Of a stretch of 64,000 nt of DNA, positions 35,235-43,745 are shown piece after piece (position 1 is the first letter of the stretch; every line of letters begins with the position of its first letter). The DNA is from Lentibacillus lipolyticus (lineage in GTDB: Bacteria > Bacillota > Bacilli > Bacillales > Amphibacillaceae). The notes under the pieces were generated by a model. That model saw nothing but the letters and a program-made list of their open reading frames with translations, was not told where the DNA came from and did not search any database. The stretch lies in NCBI GenBank assembly GCA_004145795.1, contig SEIO01000012.1, forward strand, positions 1 through 64,000, in the 5' to 3' direction. The translations under genes and the position numbers were made by a program.

Positions 35235-35278
35235 AAAAGTTCCCGATTAGTGTTGCAAAGCATAATCGGGAACTTTTT
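35235..35278. terminator. Long hairpin upstream of the opuC operon
   Basis: AAAAGTTCCCGATTA and TAATCGGGAACTTTT form a near-perfect 15-bp stem. T-runs on both ends make it bidirectional. It lies between divergent genes, so it may be the relic of a lost gene or insulate the two promoters. The rest of 35149-35498 holds regulatory sites only. Confidence 0.6.
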
Positions 35279-35354
35279 ACTTTAGGATGGTATGAATTCG
35301 ATTTCATATGTCAGATCAGGTATATATTTGCAGTATTTTGGAGAAATTTTGCGA

Positions 35355-35376
35355 TATAAAGTTTGTGAACTTTATA
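35355..35376. promoter_or_regulatory. GbsR/OpcR-type operator upstream of opuC
   Basis: A perfect palindrome TATAAAGTT-N4-AACTTTATA. A weaker related copy (AAAGTTTATGAAC) is at 35401-35413 and a half-site TATAAAGTTT is at 38935 before the GbsR-like gene. Binding by that regulator is inferred from position and symmetry. Confidence 0.6.
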
Positions 35377-35498
35377 CAATAAAAAATGCACAGATTTTCA
35401 AAAGTTTATGAACAGATATGCTTGTTTTGTTGAACCAGTCATTCCCGTATACTTAAGAAAGTGATTAAGACGAAAGAACTTAATGGAGGTGTCGGGCA

Positions 35499-36653
35499 TT
35501 GTTAGAGTTTAATAATGTGACGAAACGGTATGCTGACGGAACACCAGCCGTCAAAAACCTGAACTTAAAAATAGATAAGGGTGAATTTGTTTGCTTTATC
35601 GGTCCGAGTGGCTGTGGGAAGACAACAACGATGAAAATGGTGAACCGGCTGATTGATATAACGGAAGGCGATATACGATTTGACGATAAAAGCATCAATG
35701 ATCAGGATCCGGTCGAACTGCGCCGTTCTATCGGCTATGTTATTCAGCAGATTGGGCTCATGCCACATATGACGATAAAGGAAAACATTGTATTGGTCGG
35801 TACCTTGCTGAAGTGGTCAAAAGAGAAAAAGGATCAGCGAGCTCGTGAACTGCTGGAACTGGTCGATCTTCCGGAAGAGTATCTGGATAAATATCCGCAT
35901 GAATTGAGCGGTGGACAGCAGCAGCGGATTGGTGTGCTGCGTGCACTCGCATCAAACCCGCCACTGATACTGATGGACGAACCATTTGGGGCGCTTGACC
36001 CCATTACAAGGGATTCCCTGCAGGAGGAATTTAAAAAGCTGCAAAAGGAATTGCATAAGACGATTGTATTTGTCACCCATGACATGGACGAGGCACTGAA
36101 GCTTGCAGACCGTGTGGTTATTATGCGCGATGGGGAAATTGTTCAGGCAGATACCCCGGATGAAATACTCCGGAATCCGGCTAATGAATTCGTGGAAGAA
36201 TTTCTTGGAAAAGACCGGCTGATTCAGGGACGTCCAGATGTAACAACGGTTGGACAGATAATGGAAGGGTGCCCGGTTACTGTTCAGACAGGAACAACCT
36301 TGAAAGAGGCCATTTCTGTGATGCGGGATAAGCACGTTGATTCCCTTCTTGTCGTTGATATGGATAATACACTGCAAGGTTTTATTGATATCGAGTCTAT
36401 TAATCTGAATTACAAAAAAGCGAATCATGTGGAAGAAGTAATGGAAGCTAATATTTTCTCAGTGGCCGAAGAAAGTTTACTGCGTGATACAGTTCATAAA
36501 ATTTTGCGGCGCGGCGTCAAATATGTTCCTGTCGTCAATGATGCGCAGCAGCTGACAGGCATCGTTACCCGGGCAACACTGGCGAACCTCGTTTATGACA
36601 CAATCTGGGGCGATGGCATGGAACTGGAAGAAGCAGCAGCTACGGCAGAATAG
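35499..36653 (+). CDS. opuCA: Glycine betaine/carnitine/choline ABC transporter ATPase OpuCA
   Basis: A 384-residue ATPase with Walker A GPSGCGKTTT (about residue 34), LSGGQQQRIG, Walker B ILMDEPFGAL and two C-terminal CBS domains (about 255-370) that in relatives sense osmotic or nucleotide signals. TTG start with GGAGG upstream. Operon opuCABCD followed by a GbsR-like regulator and carnitine genes, so carnitine and glycine betaine are the likely substrates. More GC-rich and clearly diverged from the copy at 18045. Confidence 0.93.
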   Translation: MLEFNNVTKRYADGTPAVKNLNLKIDKGEFVCFIGPSGCGKTTTMKMVNRLIDITEGDIRFDDKSINDQDPVELRRSIGYVIQQIGLMPHMTIKENIVLVGTLLKWSKEKKDQRARELLELVDLPEEYLDKYPHELSGGQQQRIGVLRALASNPPLILMDEPFGALDPITRDSLQEEFKKLQKELHKTIVFVTHDMDEALKLADRVVIMRDGEIVQADTPDEILRNPANEFVEEFLGKDRLIQGRPDVTTVGQIMEGCPVTVQTGTTLKEAISVMRDKHVDSLLVVDMDNTLQGFIDIESINLNYKKANHVEEVMEANIFSVAEESLLRDTVHKILRRGVKYVPVVNDAQQLTGIVTRATLANLVYDTIWGDGMELEEAAATAE

Positions 36654-36666
36654 GAGGTGACCGATA

Positions 36667-37311
36667 ATGATGGAGTTTTTAGCAGAGAACGGTAATGAAT
36701 TGCTCGTTAAAACAGGGGAGCATTTATATATTTCATTAGTGGCTATGGCGCTTGGCGTGATTGTCGCTGTTCCCTTAGGCGTTATGCTTTCAAGGATCCC
36801 GAAGGTTGCTGATAGGCTTATTTCGTTCGTCGGTATCTTACAAACCATCCCGAGCCTGGCAATACTGGCGTTCTTCATTCCGATTGTAGGCATTGGTAAA
36901 TTTCCAGCGATTATAGCTTTATTTATTTATTCCCTGCTGCCAATCTTGCGAAATACCTATATTGGTATACGTGATGTTGACCAAGGGGTCATTGAAGCAG
37001 GAAAAGGGATGGGGATGAACAATTTGCAAGCGATTATTAAGATGGAGCTGCCACTGGCAATGCCAGTTATTATGGCTGGTATCCGTCTGTCAACGGTCTA
37101 TCTGATTGGATGGGCAGCGTTGGCTGCATTTATCGGTGGCGGTGGTCTTGGTGACTTCATTTTCGATGGATTGAATTTATATAAACCTTCCTTGATTCTT
37201 GCAGGTACTGTCCCAGCGACTATTTTGGCTGTTATCGCCGATCGTTCGCTTGCGGCAGTGGAAAGCAAACTTACGCCGGATGGATTAAAGGATTCCTATG
37301 AGGCCGCATAA
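36667..37311 (+). CDS. opuCB: Osmoprotectant ABC transporter permease OpuCB
   Basis: A 214-residue permease with about five to six helices and the EAA loop GMGMNNLQAIIKMELPLA (about residue 117). AGGAGG lies before the start. It pairs with OpuCD. Confidence 0.92.
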   Translation: MMEFLAENGNELLVKTGEHLYISLVAMALGVIVAVPLGVMLSRIPKVADRLISFVGILQTIPSLAILAFFIPIVGIGKFPAIIALFIYSLLPILRNTYIGIRDVDQGVIEAGKGMGMNNLQAIIKMELPLAMPVIMAGIRLSTVYLIGWAALAAFIGGGGLGDFIFDGLNLYKPSLILAGTVPATILAVIADRSLAAVESKLTPDGLKDSYEAA

Positions 37312-37328
37312 TATTGGAGGTGAATCTG

Positions 37329-38258
37329 ATGAAGAGAGTATGTTATAAAGCTGGTATTCTACTCGTTTTACTAGTGACTTTGGTAGGGTGTTCATTGCCG
37401 GGCCTTGCAGGAACATCAAAAGATACAATAAAAATCGGGTCACTCGTGCAGTCAGAATCTGAGATTATGGCAGAAATGCTAGCAATCATGATCGAACGTG
37501 AGACCGATGCAAAAACCGACCTTGTTACAAAACTGGGATCTTCCATTGTCCAGCATCAAGGCATGGAGCGTGGGGACATTGATATATCAAGTACGCGATA
37601 TACAGGAACAGACATTTCCGGTGCACTTGGAATGGATCCAATTAAGGACCCTGAAAAAGCACTTAAAACAGTGAAACGTGAGTTTGATGAGCAGTTTAAT
37701 CAGACATGGGCCGAGACATATGGATTTGAAAATAGCTACTCCATTGCTGTAACAAAAGAATTTGCCGAAGAAAATGACATTGAAAAAATCTCGGATCTCG
37801 AACCATATGCGAAAGATTTAAACTTTGGTGTTGATAATGCCTGGGTTAACCGGGAAGGCGACGGCTATGATGGGTTTAAGGAAACATACTTTGATTTTGG
37901 AAATGTTTATCCGATGAACTTAGGTCTCGTCTACCAAGCAGCTGCCAACGGTGATATGGATGCTGTATTGGCTTATTCAACTGACGGCAGGATTAAAGAA
38001 TATGACTTAAAAGTATTGAAAGACGATAAGCGGTTTTTCCCGCCTTATGACGCATCGCCGGTTATTAATAATGAAGTGTTGCAAAAGTACCCGGAAATTA
38101 AAGAAATTACAAAGCGGATTGGCAATGAAATAACAACGGAAGAAATGCAGGAATTAAACCACCAGGCTGATGTTAAGCTTATTAATCCAAGAAAAGTTGC
38201 TAAAAAATTCCTTGAAAAAAATAACTACTTTAAAGATGCTGAGAAAGGAGGGGATTGA
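37329..38258 (+). CDS. opuCC: Osmoprotectant-binding lipoprotein OpuCC
   Basis: A 309-residue lipoprotein with the lipobox LVGC (about residue 22) and an OpuAC/ProX-type ligand-binding domain; family segments include LVQSESEIMAEMLAIMIE, STRYTGTDISG, AYSTDGRIKEYDL and FFPPYDA. The ATG at 37329 has TTGGAGGTG upstream, better than an in-frame start 15 bp earlier. Confidence 0.92.
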   Translation: MKRVCYKAGILLVLLVTLVGCSLPGLAGTSKDTIKIGSLVQSESEIMAEMLAIMIERETDAKTDLVTKLGSSIVQHQGMERGDIDISSTRYTGTDISGALGMDPIKDPEKALKTVKREFDEQFNQTWAETYGFENSYSIAVTKEFAEENDIEKISDLEPYAKDLNFGVDNAWVNREGDGYDGFKETYFDFGNVYPMNLGLVYQAAANGDMDAVLAYSTDGRIKEYDLKVLKDDKRFFPPYDASPVINNEVLQKYPEIKEITKRIGNEITTEEMQELNHQADVKLINPRKVAKKFLEKNNYFKDAEKGGD

Positions 38259-38260
38259 TT

Positions 38261-38914
38261 GTGAGTATACTACAGGACTTTTTAAATTATGTAGGTGCGA
38301 ATAGCGGTTACATTATGACCCAGTTTTTTAGACACTTTCTCATGGCGGCTTACGGCGTGTTGTTTGCAGCTATTATCTCCATTCCCCTTGGTATCTTTAT
38401 TGCAAAATATGGGAGATTAAGCAGCTGGGTGCTGGCACTTGGCAGTATTATTCAGACCATTCCGGCACTGGGTGCGATGGCTGTCATCATGATTGTTATG
38501 GGACTTGGTACGAATACAGCGATTGTTACGCTCGCACTCTACTCTATTTTGCCGATTACGCAAAACACATACGTCGGGATGAAAGATGTGGATAAAACGG
38601 TTATTGAAGCGGGTTATGCTTCTGGTATGACCAAATTCCAGTTGCTCCGGATGGTTGAGCTGCCACTGGCCGTCAGTGTCATTATGGCAGGTTTGCGCAC
38701 AGCACTTGTTATTGGTATCGGAATTGTTGCCATTGGTGCTTTTATTGGTGCCGGCGGTTTAGGTGCCATTATCGTAACCGGGACGAACGCAACCGATGGA
38801 ACAGCGATTATCTTGGCAGGCGCCATTCCAACTGCTTTAATGGCGATTATTGCTGACTTCGTTCTTGGCTGGATTGAACGACTATTACAGCCTGGAAATA
38901 TGAAAGCACTGTAA
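38261..38914 (+). CDS. opuCD: Osmoprotectant ABC transporter permease OpuCD
   Basis: A permease of 217 residues with about six helices and the EAA loop AGYASGMTKFQLLRMVELPL (about residue 113). GTG 38261 is 8 bases after AAGGAGG and is preferred; a TTG at 38255, overlapping the opuCC stop, is too close to that site. Confidence 0.91.
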   Translation: MSILQDFLNYVGANSGYIMTQFFRHFLMAAYGVLFAAIISIPLGIFIAKYGRLSSWVLALGSIIQTIPALGAMAVIMIVMGLGTNTAIVTLALYSILPITQNTYVGMKDVDKTVIEAGYASGMTKFQLLRMVELPLAVSVIMAGLRTALVIGIGIVAIGAFIGAGGLGAIIVTGTNATDGTAIILAGAIPTALMAIIADFVLGWIERLLQPGNMKAL

Positions 38915-38918
38915 ACCT

Positions 38919-38947
38919 TGTAAACTTTTTAATGTATAAAGTTTACA
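38919..38947. promoter_or_regulatory. Inverted repeat between opuCD and the GbsR-like gene
   Basis: TGTAAACTTT-N9-AAAGTTTACA is a perfect inverted repeat with 10-base arms. Its right half (TATAAAGTTTACA) resembles the operator at 35355, so it may be a regulator site for the downstream operon; it has no proper T-run for a terminator. Confidence 0.55.
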
Positions 38948-39064
38948 CTCCATATTCGCCTGTTTTCGTCGAATAAATCAAACATACGCAATGACAGGCA
39001 ATTTTGGTTCGGAATAATGGTGTGATATGGTGGCAGTCAAAATGGCTGGAAAGGGGCGGTTGGA

Positions 39065-39622
39065 ATGGAAAATAATACGGAACGAATTGATGATGTCAGA
39101 ACACAATTCATTGAGAAAATAACAGATAATATGAATGCTTTCGGCGCAGCAACAAGTGTTGGGCGAGTGCTGGGCATTATATATATGAACCGGGAACCGA
39201 TGACATTGGATGACTTGTCAGCTGAAACCGGAATGAGCAAAACACGGATGAGTCAAGTTGTCCGTGAGATGATAGACATGAACATCGCCGAACGTGTTTT
39301 TAAAAAGGGTGTCCGGAAAGATTTATACCAGGTAGAAGAAGATTATTACCAGACATTCATTTCCCTGTTTACGTCTACTTGGCAGAAAGCCATCAACCGG
39401 AGCCGTCACTTTGAACAGCGTTTGATGAAAATGCTTAATGAGCTGCAGCAGCAGCCGGACTTGACGGAAGAAGATGAACAAGCCATTAATGAGCTGCTGG
39501 CAGAGCTTCATGAATGGACAGAGTATTATGATTGGATACGCCGTGTAACTTACTTTTTTGAGAGTGGCGAAATATTTGAGCATGTACCAAAACAACGAAC
39601 AGGAGGAGATTTAAATGAGTAA
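39065..39622 (+). CDS. GbsR/MarR-family transcriptional regulator
   Basis: A 185-residue winged-helix protein of the GbsR/OpcR group: N-terminal helices, HTH around DDLSAETGMSKTRMSQVVREM (split here: DDLSAETGMS then KTRMSQVVREM, about residues 56-78), a beta-wing (RKDLYQVE) and a helical C-terminal part. In B. subtilis such regulators repress opuB/opuC and choline oxidation genes. It overlaps the start of the BKACE gene by 8 bp, so it is cotranscribed with the carnitine genes and may sense carnitine or betaine. Confidence 0.88.
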   Translation: MENNTERIDDVRTQFIEKITDNMNAFGAATSVGRVLGIIYMNREPMTLDDLSAETGMSKTRMSQVVREMIDMNIAERVFKKGVRKDLYQVEEDYYQTFISLFTSTWQKAINRSRHFEQRLMKMLNELQQQPDLTEEDEQAINELLAELHEWTEYYDWIRRVTYFFESGEIFEHVPKQRTGGDLNE

Positions 39623-40508
39623 AAAAGTTATTCTTTCAGCAGCGTTAACAGGAGCAGGAGATACAACATCAAAAAACCCGGATGTACCAGTAACCCCAAA
39701 GGAGATAGCAGATTCTGCGATTAAAGCAGCGAAGGCGGGAGCCACGATTGCTCATATTCATGTGCGTGACCCGGAAACAGGTCAGCTGAGCCATGATGTG
39801 AACCTGTTCCGTGAGACAGTGGAGCGAATCCGTGAAGCTGACACAGATGTAATTATTAATATCACGTCAGGCGGCGGTGGTGACTGGGTTCCAAGTGACG
39901 ACGATCCAACGAGAGGCGGCGCAGGAACGGATATGCAGACACCAGAAGAGCGTCATGAGCCGGTTGGAGAGCTTCTTCCAGAGATGTGCACGCTGGACTG
40001 CGGCAGCACTAACTTCGGCAATATGCTATATGTCAGCCCGACAGACTGGCTGCGGAGACAGGCGAAGCTCGTTCAGGAAAGTGGCGTGAAACCGGAACTG
40101 GAATGCTTTGACACTGGCCACGTACGTTTTGCCAATCAGCTTGTGAAAGAAGGATTAATTGATGGCGATCCGTTATTTCAATTCTGTCTGGGTATTCCTT
40201 GGGGCGCAGCAGCTGATGCAGAGACTTTGGCTTACTTGAAAAGCCGTATCCCAGAAAACGGTCGTTGGGCAGCGTTCGGAATCGGCCGGATGCAAATGCC
40301 GATTGTTGCTGAATCCATTCTTCAAGGCGGTAACATTCGTGTTGGCCTTGAGGACAACCTGTACTTGAAGAAGGGTCAGCTGGCTACTAATGAGCAACTC
40401 GTTGACAAAGCTGCCGGCATTGTTGAAACACTTGGATCTGATATCATGACACCGGCAGAAGCTCGGAAAGAACTAAATTTATTAGACCCATACAGAAAGG
40501 AAGACTAA
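39615..40508 (+). CDS. cdhC: Beta-keto acid cleavage enzyme (3-dehydrocarnitine:acetyl-CoA transferase type)
   Basis: A 297-residue BKACE (DUF849) protein. Zinc histidines lie in AHIHVRDPETG (about residue 47); the substrate-side segment ITSGGGGDWVPSDDDPTRGG and late residues IRVGLEDNLYL fit the family. In carnitine pathways this enzyme cleaves 3-dehydrocarnitine with acetyl-CoA to betainyl-CoA and acetoacetate. The assignment to dehydrocarnitine rests on the next two genes (carnitine dehydrogenase and thioesterase). Confidence 0.88.
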   Translation: MSKKVILSAALTGAGDTTSKNPDVPVTPKEIADSAIKAAKAGATIAHIHVRDPETGQLSHDVNLFRETVERIREADTDVIINITSGGGGDWVPSDDDPTRGGAGTDMQTPEERHEPVGELLPEMCTLDCGSTNFGNMLYVSPTDWLRRQAKLVQESGVKPELECFDTGHVRFANQLVKEGLIDGDPLFQFCLGIPWGAAADAETLAYLKSRIPENGRWAAFGIGRMQMPIVAESILQGGNIRVGLEDNLYLKKGQLATNEQLVDKAAGIVETLGSDIMTPAEARKELNLLDPYRKED

Positions 40509-40509
40509 C

Positions 40510-41478
40510 ATGACATCAACATCAACGGCGAAGCAAGTGACTGTTGTCGGGACAGGCGTTATCGGCAATGGTTGGATTACACGATTTTTAGCCAATGGTT
40601 TTCACGTAGTCGCATCAGACCCTGACCCGGAGGCGGAAGCTCGTACACGTGATGCGGTAGCGCGTGCGTGGCCGTCCATGGAAAAAATGGGACTGGCAGA
40701 AGGCGCGTCACAGGATAGCCTGTCGTTTGAACCGGATTTGGAAAAAGCGCTGGCAGAAGCTGACTTCGTTCAGGAGAACGTCCCTGAACGCGAGGAACTG
40801 AAACGCGGTGTCATCGCTTCGATTGATAAGCATGCACCGAAAGAAGCAGTGATTGCTTCTAGTACATCCGGTATTTTGCCTAGCACCTTGCAGGCAGACT
40901 GCGTGCATCACCCGGAGCGTGTCATTGTGGCGCATCCGTTCAATCCTGTTTATCTTATGCCGCTAGTAGAGCTTGTTGGCGGTGAGCAAACGGATGACAG
41001 CTTCGTGGAAAAAGCAAGACTATTTTACGAACAAATGGAAATGAAGCCGCTCGTCGTTCGCCAGGAAATCGAAGGCCATATTGCCGACCGTCTGATGGAA
41101 GCAATCTGGCGTGAATCGTTGCATATCGTCAACGACGGCGCGGCAACCACGGAAGAGATTGATGCCTCCATCGTGTATGGCCCGGGTCTGCGCTGGGCGC
41201 TAATGGGGCCGTTCATGACCTTGCATATGGGTGGCGGAAAACAAGGGATGCGCCATCTTCTTGAACAATTCGGTCCAGCCTTGAAGTTGCCATGGACGAA
41301 GCTGGAAGCACCGGAATTAACTGACGAACTATCGGAAAAAGTCGTGACCGGTTGTGAAGCACAGACTGGTGATGTAGAAATGGAAAAACTGGAAGAACGC
41401 CGAGACGCGTTTTTAATTGAATTACAGCAACTGCTGGAGAAATACTGGCCAGGTGCTAACCTGTCAGGAAAACTGTAG
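40510..41478 (+). CDS. lcdH: L-carnitine dehydrogenase
   Basis: A 322-residue protein of the 3-hydroxyacyl-CoA dehydrogenase family with NAD-binding VVGTGVIGNGWITRFL (about residue 11) and the catalytic-type His in VAHPFNPVYLMPLVE (about residue 140). It is the short form without the thioesterase fusion seen in some bacteria; here the thioesterase is a separate gene just downstream. Oxidises L-carnitine to 3-dehydrocarnitine with NAD+. It starts 1 bp after the BKACE gene stop. Confidence 0.9.
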   Translation: MTSTSTAKQVTVVGTGVIGNGWITRFLANGFHVVASDPDPEAEARTRDAVARAWPSMEKMGLAEGASQDSLSFEPDLEKALAEADFVQENVPEREELKRGVIASIDKHAPKEAVIASSTSGILPSTLQADCVHHPERVIVAHPFNPVYLMPLVELVGGEQTDDSFVEKARLFYEQMEMKPLVVRQEIEGHIADRLMEAIWRESLHIVNDGAATTEEIDASIVYGPGLRWALMGPFMTLHMGGGKQGMRHLLEQFGPALKLPWTKLEAPELTDELSEKVVTGCEAQTGDVEMEKLEERRDAFLIELQQLLEKYWPGANLSGKL

Positions 41479-41513
41479 GATTCCCTGGACAGTGATTGAA
41501 AGGAGGAACTGGA

Positions 41514-41990
41514 ATGAGTAACGCGAAAGTAATGATCCAGCATGAGGTGCCAGAAGAATGGATTGATTATAATGGGCATATGAATGATGCTGAATATGTT
41601 CGTGCCTTTAGCTGGGGTGTGGATCAATTTATGAAACAAATTGGCATTACGGAAGAATTCCGGAATGAACATAAATATACCATTTATACAATGGAAAATC
41701 ATGTATGTTATCTGGACGAAATGAAACTGGGCGAACCATTTGAAGTCCACATGCAAATCATTGATTATGATGCCAAGCGTGCCCATATTTTCTATGAGTT
41801 ATTTGGCGAAAATGGCAAACGTGCTGCAACAAGCGAACAGATGCTCATGGGTGTTGATCAGGAAAGTGGACGAGCGGCACCGTTTCCGGACGAAGTGTTT
41901 TCTAAGGTGCAAAAATTGGCAGAGGAACATACACCGGCGGAAAAACCAAAAGAGGCCGGACGCGTGATAGGAATCAGACGAAAAAAATAG
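41514..41990 (+). CDS. cdhB: Hot-dog thioesterase, betainyl-CoA thioesterase type
   Basis: A single hot-dog domain protein of 158 residues, with the 4-hydroxybenzoyl-CoA thioesterase type motif VPEEWIDYNGHMNDAEYVRAF (in parts: WIDYNGHMNDAEY). ATG 41514 follows AAAGGAGGAA and gives the usual length; an upstream in-frame ATG at 41496 precedes the ribosome site. It should hydrolyse betainyl-CoA to glycine betaine and CoA, the last step of the carnitine route encoded by this operon. Confidence 0.85.
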   Translation: MSNAKVMIQHEVPEEWIDYNGHMNDAEYVRAFSWGVDQFMKQIGITEEFRNEHKYTIYTMENHVCYLDEMKLGEPFEVHMQIIDYDAKRAHIFYELFGENGKRAATSEQMLMGVDQESGRAAPFPDEVFSKVQKLAEEHTPAEKPKEAGRVIGIRRKK

Positions 41991-41996
41991 TGAACG

Positions 41997-42039
41997 AAAA
42001 GTTTCCCGAACCGGGCTGCCGGTTTTGGGAAACTTTTTT
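41997..42039. terminator. Bidirectional terminator after the carnitine operon
   Basis: AAAAGTTTCCC, ACCGG pair with CCGGT, GGGAAACTTTT, followed by TTTTTT. The next gene converges from the right. Confidence 0.85.
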
Positions 42040-42065
42040 AAAAGATAGGTTTATAAACGTTTCGC

Positions 42066-42812
42066 CTATTTCAGCAACTGCATGCGTTGATTGAACAACG
42101 TTGGATAGGACAGATAGCCCAGCATGATACTGGTTAACACAGCAGTCGTCAGTAGCAAGAACAGTACGAGCAATTGAAATAAGACCGCCTGTACAGGATC
42201 GGCACCTGCTATAATCTGACCGCTCATCATCCCCGGCAACTGGACCAGTCCAATCGTTTTCTGGCTTTCAATGGTTGGAATGGTACTCGCTTGGATGGAG
42301 GCAATTAATTGTGAATGAATCGCTTGTTTTGGTGTCCCGCCAAGTGAGAGGATAAGTTCGGTCTTATCCTGATGTGTCTCGATTTCCGATGTGAACCGGT
42401 TCAAAAACAGAATGGCCAGCACCATCGAATTTCCGACAACCATCCCGCTGATCGGGATGATATACTGCGCAGTTGGCGGAGTAATACCCAAACCAAGTAA
42501 AATGCCTTGGGTTAACACTTCAACAAAGGTAAATGTCACAATTAGTTTCCATATAATCCCTTTAATTGCAACACCTTTTTTCTGTGCGTTATGGGTCGCA
42601 GCAGCAATCATCAGAACTACCATCAAGAGGATATAAACCATATTTTCTGAATCAAAGACAAACTGCAGCACGTACCCGACAGCAAGCAGCTGAACAATGG
42701 ATCGTATCGCTGCGATGGTCGTATCTTTTTCCAGTCCGAGATTTAACGTTTTGGACAAGACAAGCGGGATGATGACAAATAACAGTGAGATGGATAATGT
42801 CAGGTAACTCAA
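42066..42812 (-). CDS. fetB: FetB/YbbM-family ABC permease (UPF0014)
   Basis: A 248-residue membrane protein with about seven helices and the family segments GMVVGNSMVLAILFLNR and LVQLPGMMSGQIIAGADP. FetB with FetA exports iron in E. coli; whether iron is the substrate here is unproven. TTG start overlapping the ATPase stop by 4 bp. Confidence 0.87.
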   Translation of the reverse strand: MSYLTLSISLLFVIIPLVLSKTLNLGLEKDTTIAAIRSIVQLLAVGYVLQFVFDSENMVYILLMVVLMIAAATHNAQKKGVAIKGIIWKLIVTFTFVEVLTQGILLGLGITPPTAQYIIPISGMVVGNSMVLAILFLNRFTSEIETHQDKTELILSLGGTPKQAIHSQLIASIQASTIPTIESQKTIGLVQLPGMMSGQIIAGADPVQAVLFQLLVLFLLLTTAVLTSIMLGYLSYPTLFNQRMQLLK

Positions 42813-43546
42813 TCAATTTCACCTTCCACAAATTGCTTTACACGCTCGTTTTGCGGCTCTTTCAGCAGACTGCTTTCTCCCGTTTCCATCACTTCGCCGT
42901 CCATCATCACCCATGTGTAATCGCCAATCGTAAGGGCTTGCTGTAAGTTATGGGTGATCCAGGCAATGGTCGTGCCATAATCCCGGTTAATCGATGTGAT
43001 CAGATTTTCAATATCCTGCCGGGAGACACTGTCCAAGGAGGAGGTAATTTCATCAAGCAGTAAAATATCCGGCTGATTGACGAGCGTACGGGCAATCGAT
43101 AATTTTTGCTGCTGGCCGCCGGACAAGTCTTTTACATCCCGTTTCAGGAATGATGCATCCAGGCCAGCAACGTCCAGCAATTCCCCTGCTCGTTCATGAG
43201 ATAATGTCTTTCCTTGCAATTGCAGTGGGAGTGCCAGATTTTTTTCCACCGTTCCGCTGACCATGGTTGCCTTTTGCAGTGCAATACCGACACTCCGGCG
43301 CAATTCAACAGGGTTGTAGCTATGGATGCTGGTATCATGGATGTAAATCTCACCATCGTCCGGCGATTCCAAGCCATTACACAGTTTGAACAATGTTGTT
43401 TTGCCAGCACCGGATGGACCGACGACGGTGGTAATCCGCCCCTTCGGAAATATGCCGGTAACATGGCGCAATATGTGCATTTCTTCTCTAGAAAAGTTTA
43501 CACTTTCGAAACGTACAGCTGGGTTGGCTGTCATCATCTGCAACAC
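42809..43546 (-). CDS. fetA: FetA/YbbL-family ABC transporter ATPase
   Basis: A 245-residue ATPase with Walker A GPSGAGKTTL (about residue 43), LSGGQQQKLS (about 142), Walker B ILLLDEITSSLD and the H-loop THNLQQA. It works with the UPF0014 permease encoded immediately downstream. Confidence 0.88.
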   Translation of the reverse strand: MLQMMTANPAVRFESVNFSREEMHILRHVTGIFPKGRITTVVGPSGAGKTTLFKLCNGLESPDDGEIYIHDTSIHSYNPVELRRSVGIALQKATMVSGTVEKNLALPLQLQGKTLSHERAGELLDVAGLDASFLKRDVKDLSGGQQQKLSIARTLVNQPDILLLDEITSSLDSVSRQDIENLITSINRDYGTTIAWITHNLQQALTIGDYTWVMMDGEVMETGESSLLKEPQNERVKQFVEGEID

Positions 43547-43745
43547 GTCCTTTAACGATTATGCGTTTATTCTTCCCGGCTAATGCCAAATAAATCTGCT
43601 TCTGACATAGCATCATCTTTCCATTTCCGGGTTCAACTGTTTCATGCGGAATGTTACAATTCTATAACAATAAAGTCAACCAGGCTGTATACAGATAAAA
43701 ATCGTTTAAAATGGACAAGGATTCTTATAGAAACAAGGTGTAACT

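Noticed and set aside
35952-36428. 158-codon leftward frame opposite opuCA
   Set aside because: Antisense shadow of the ATPase gene.
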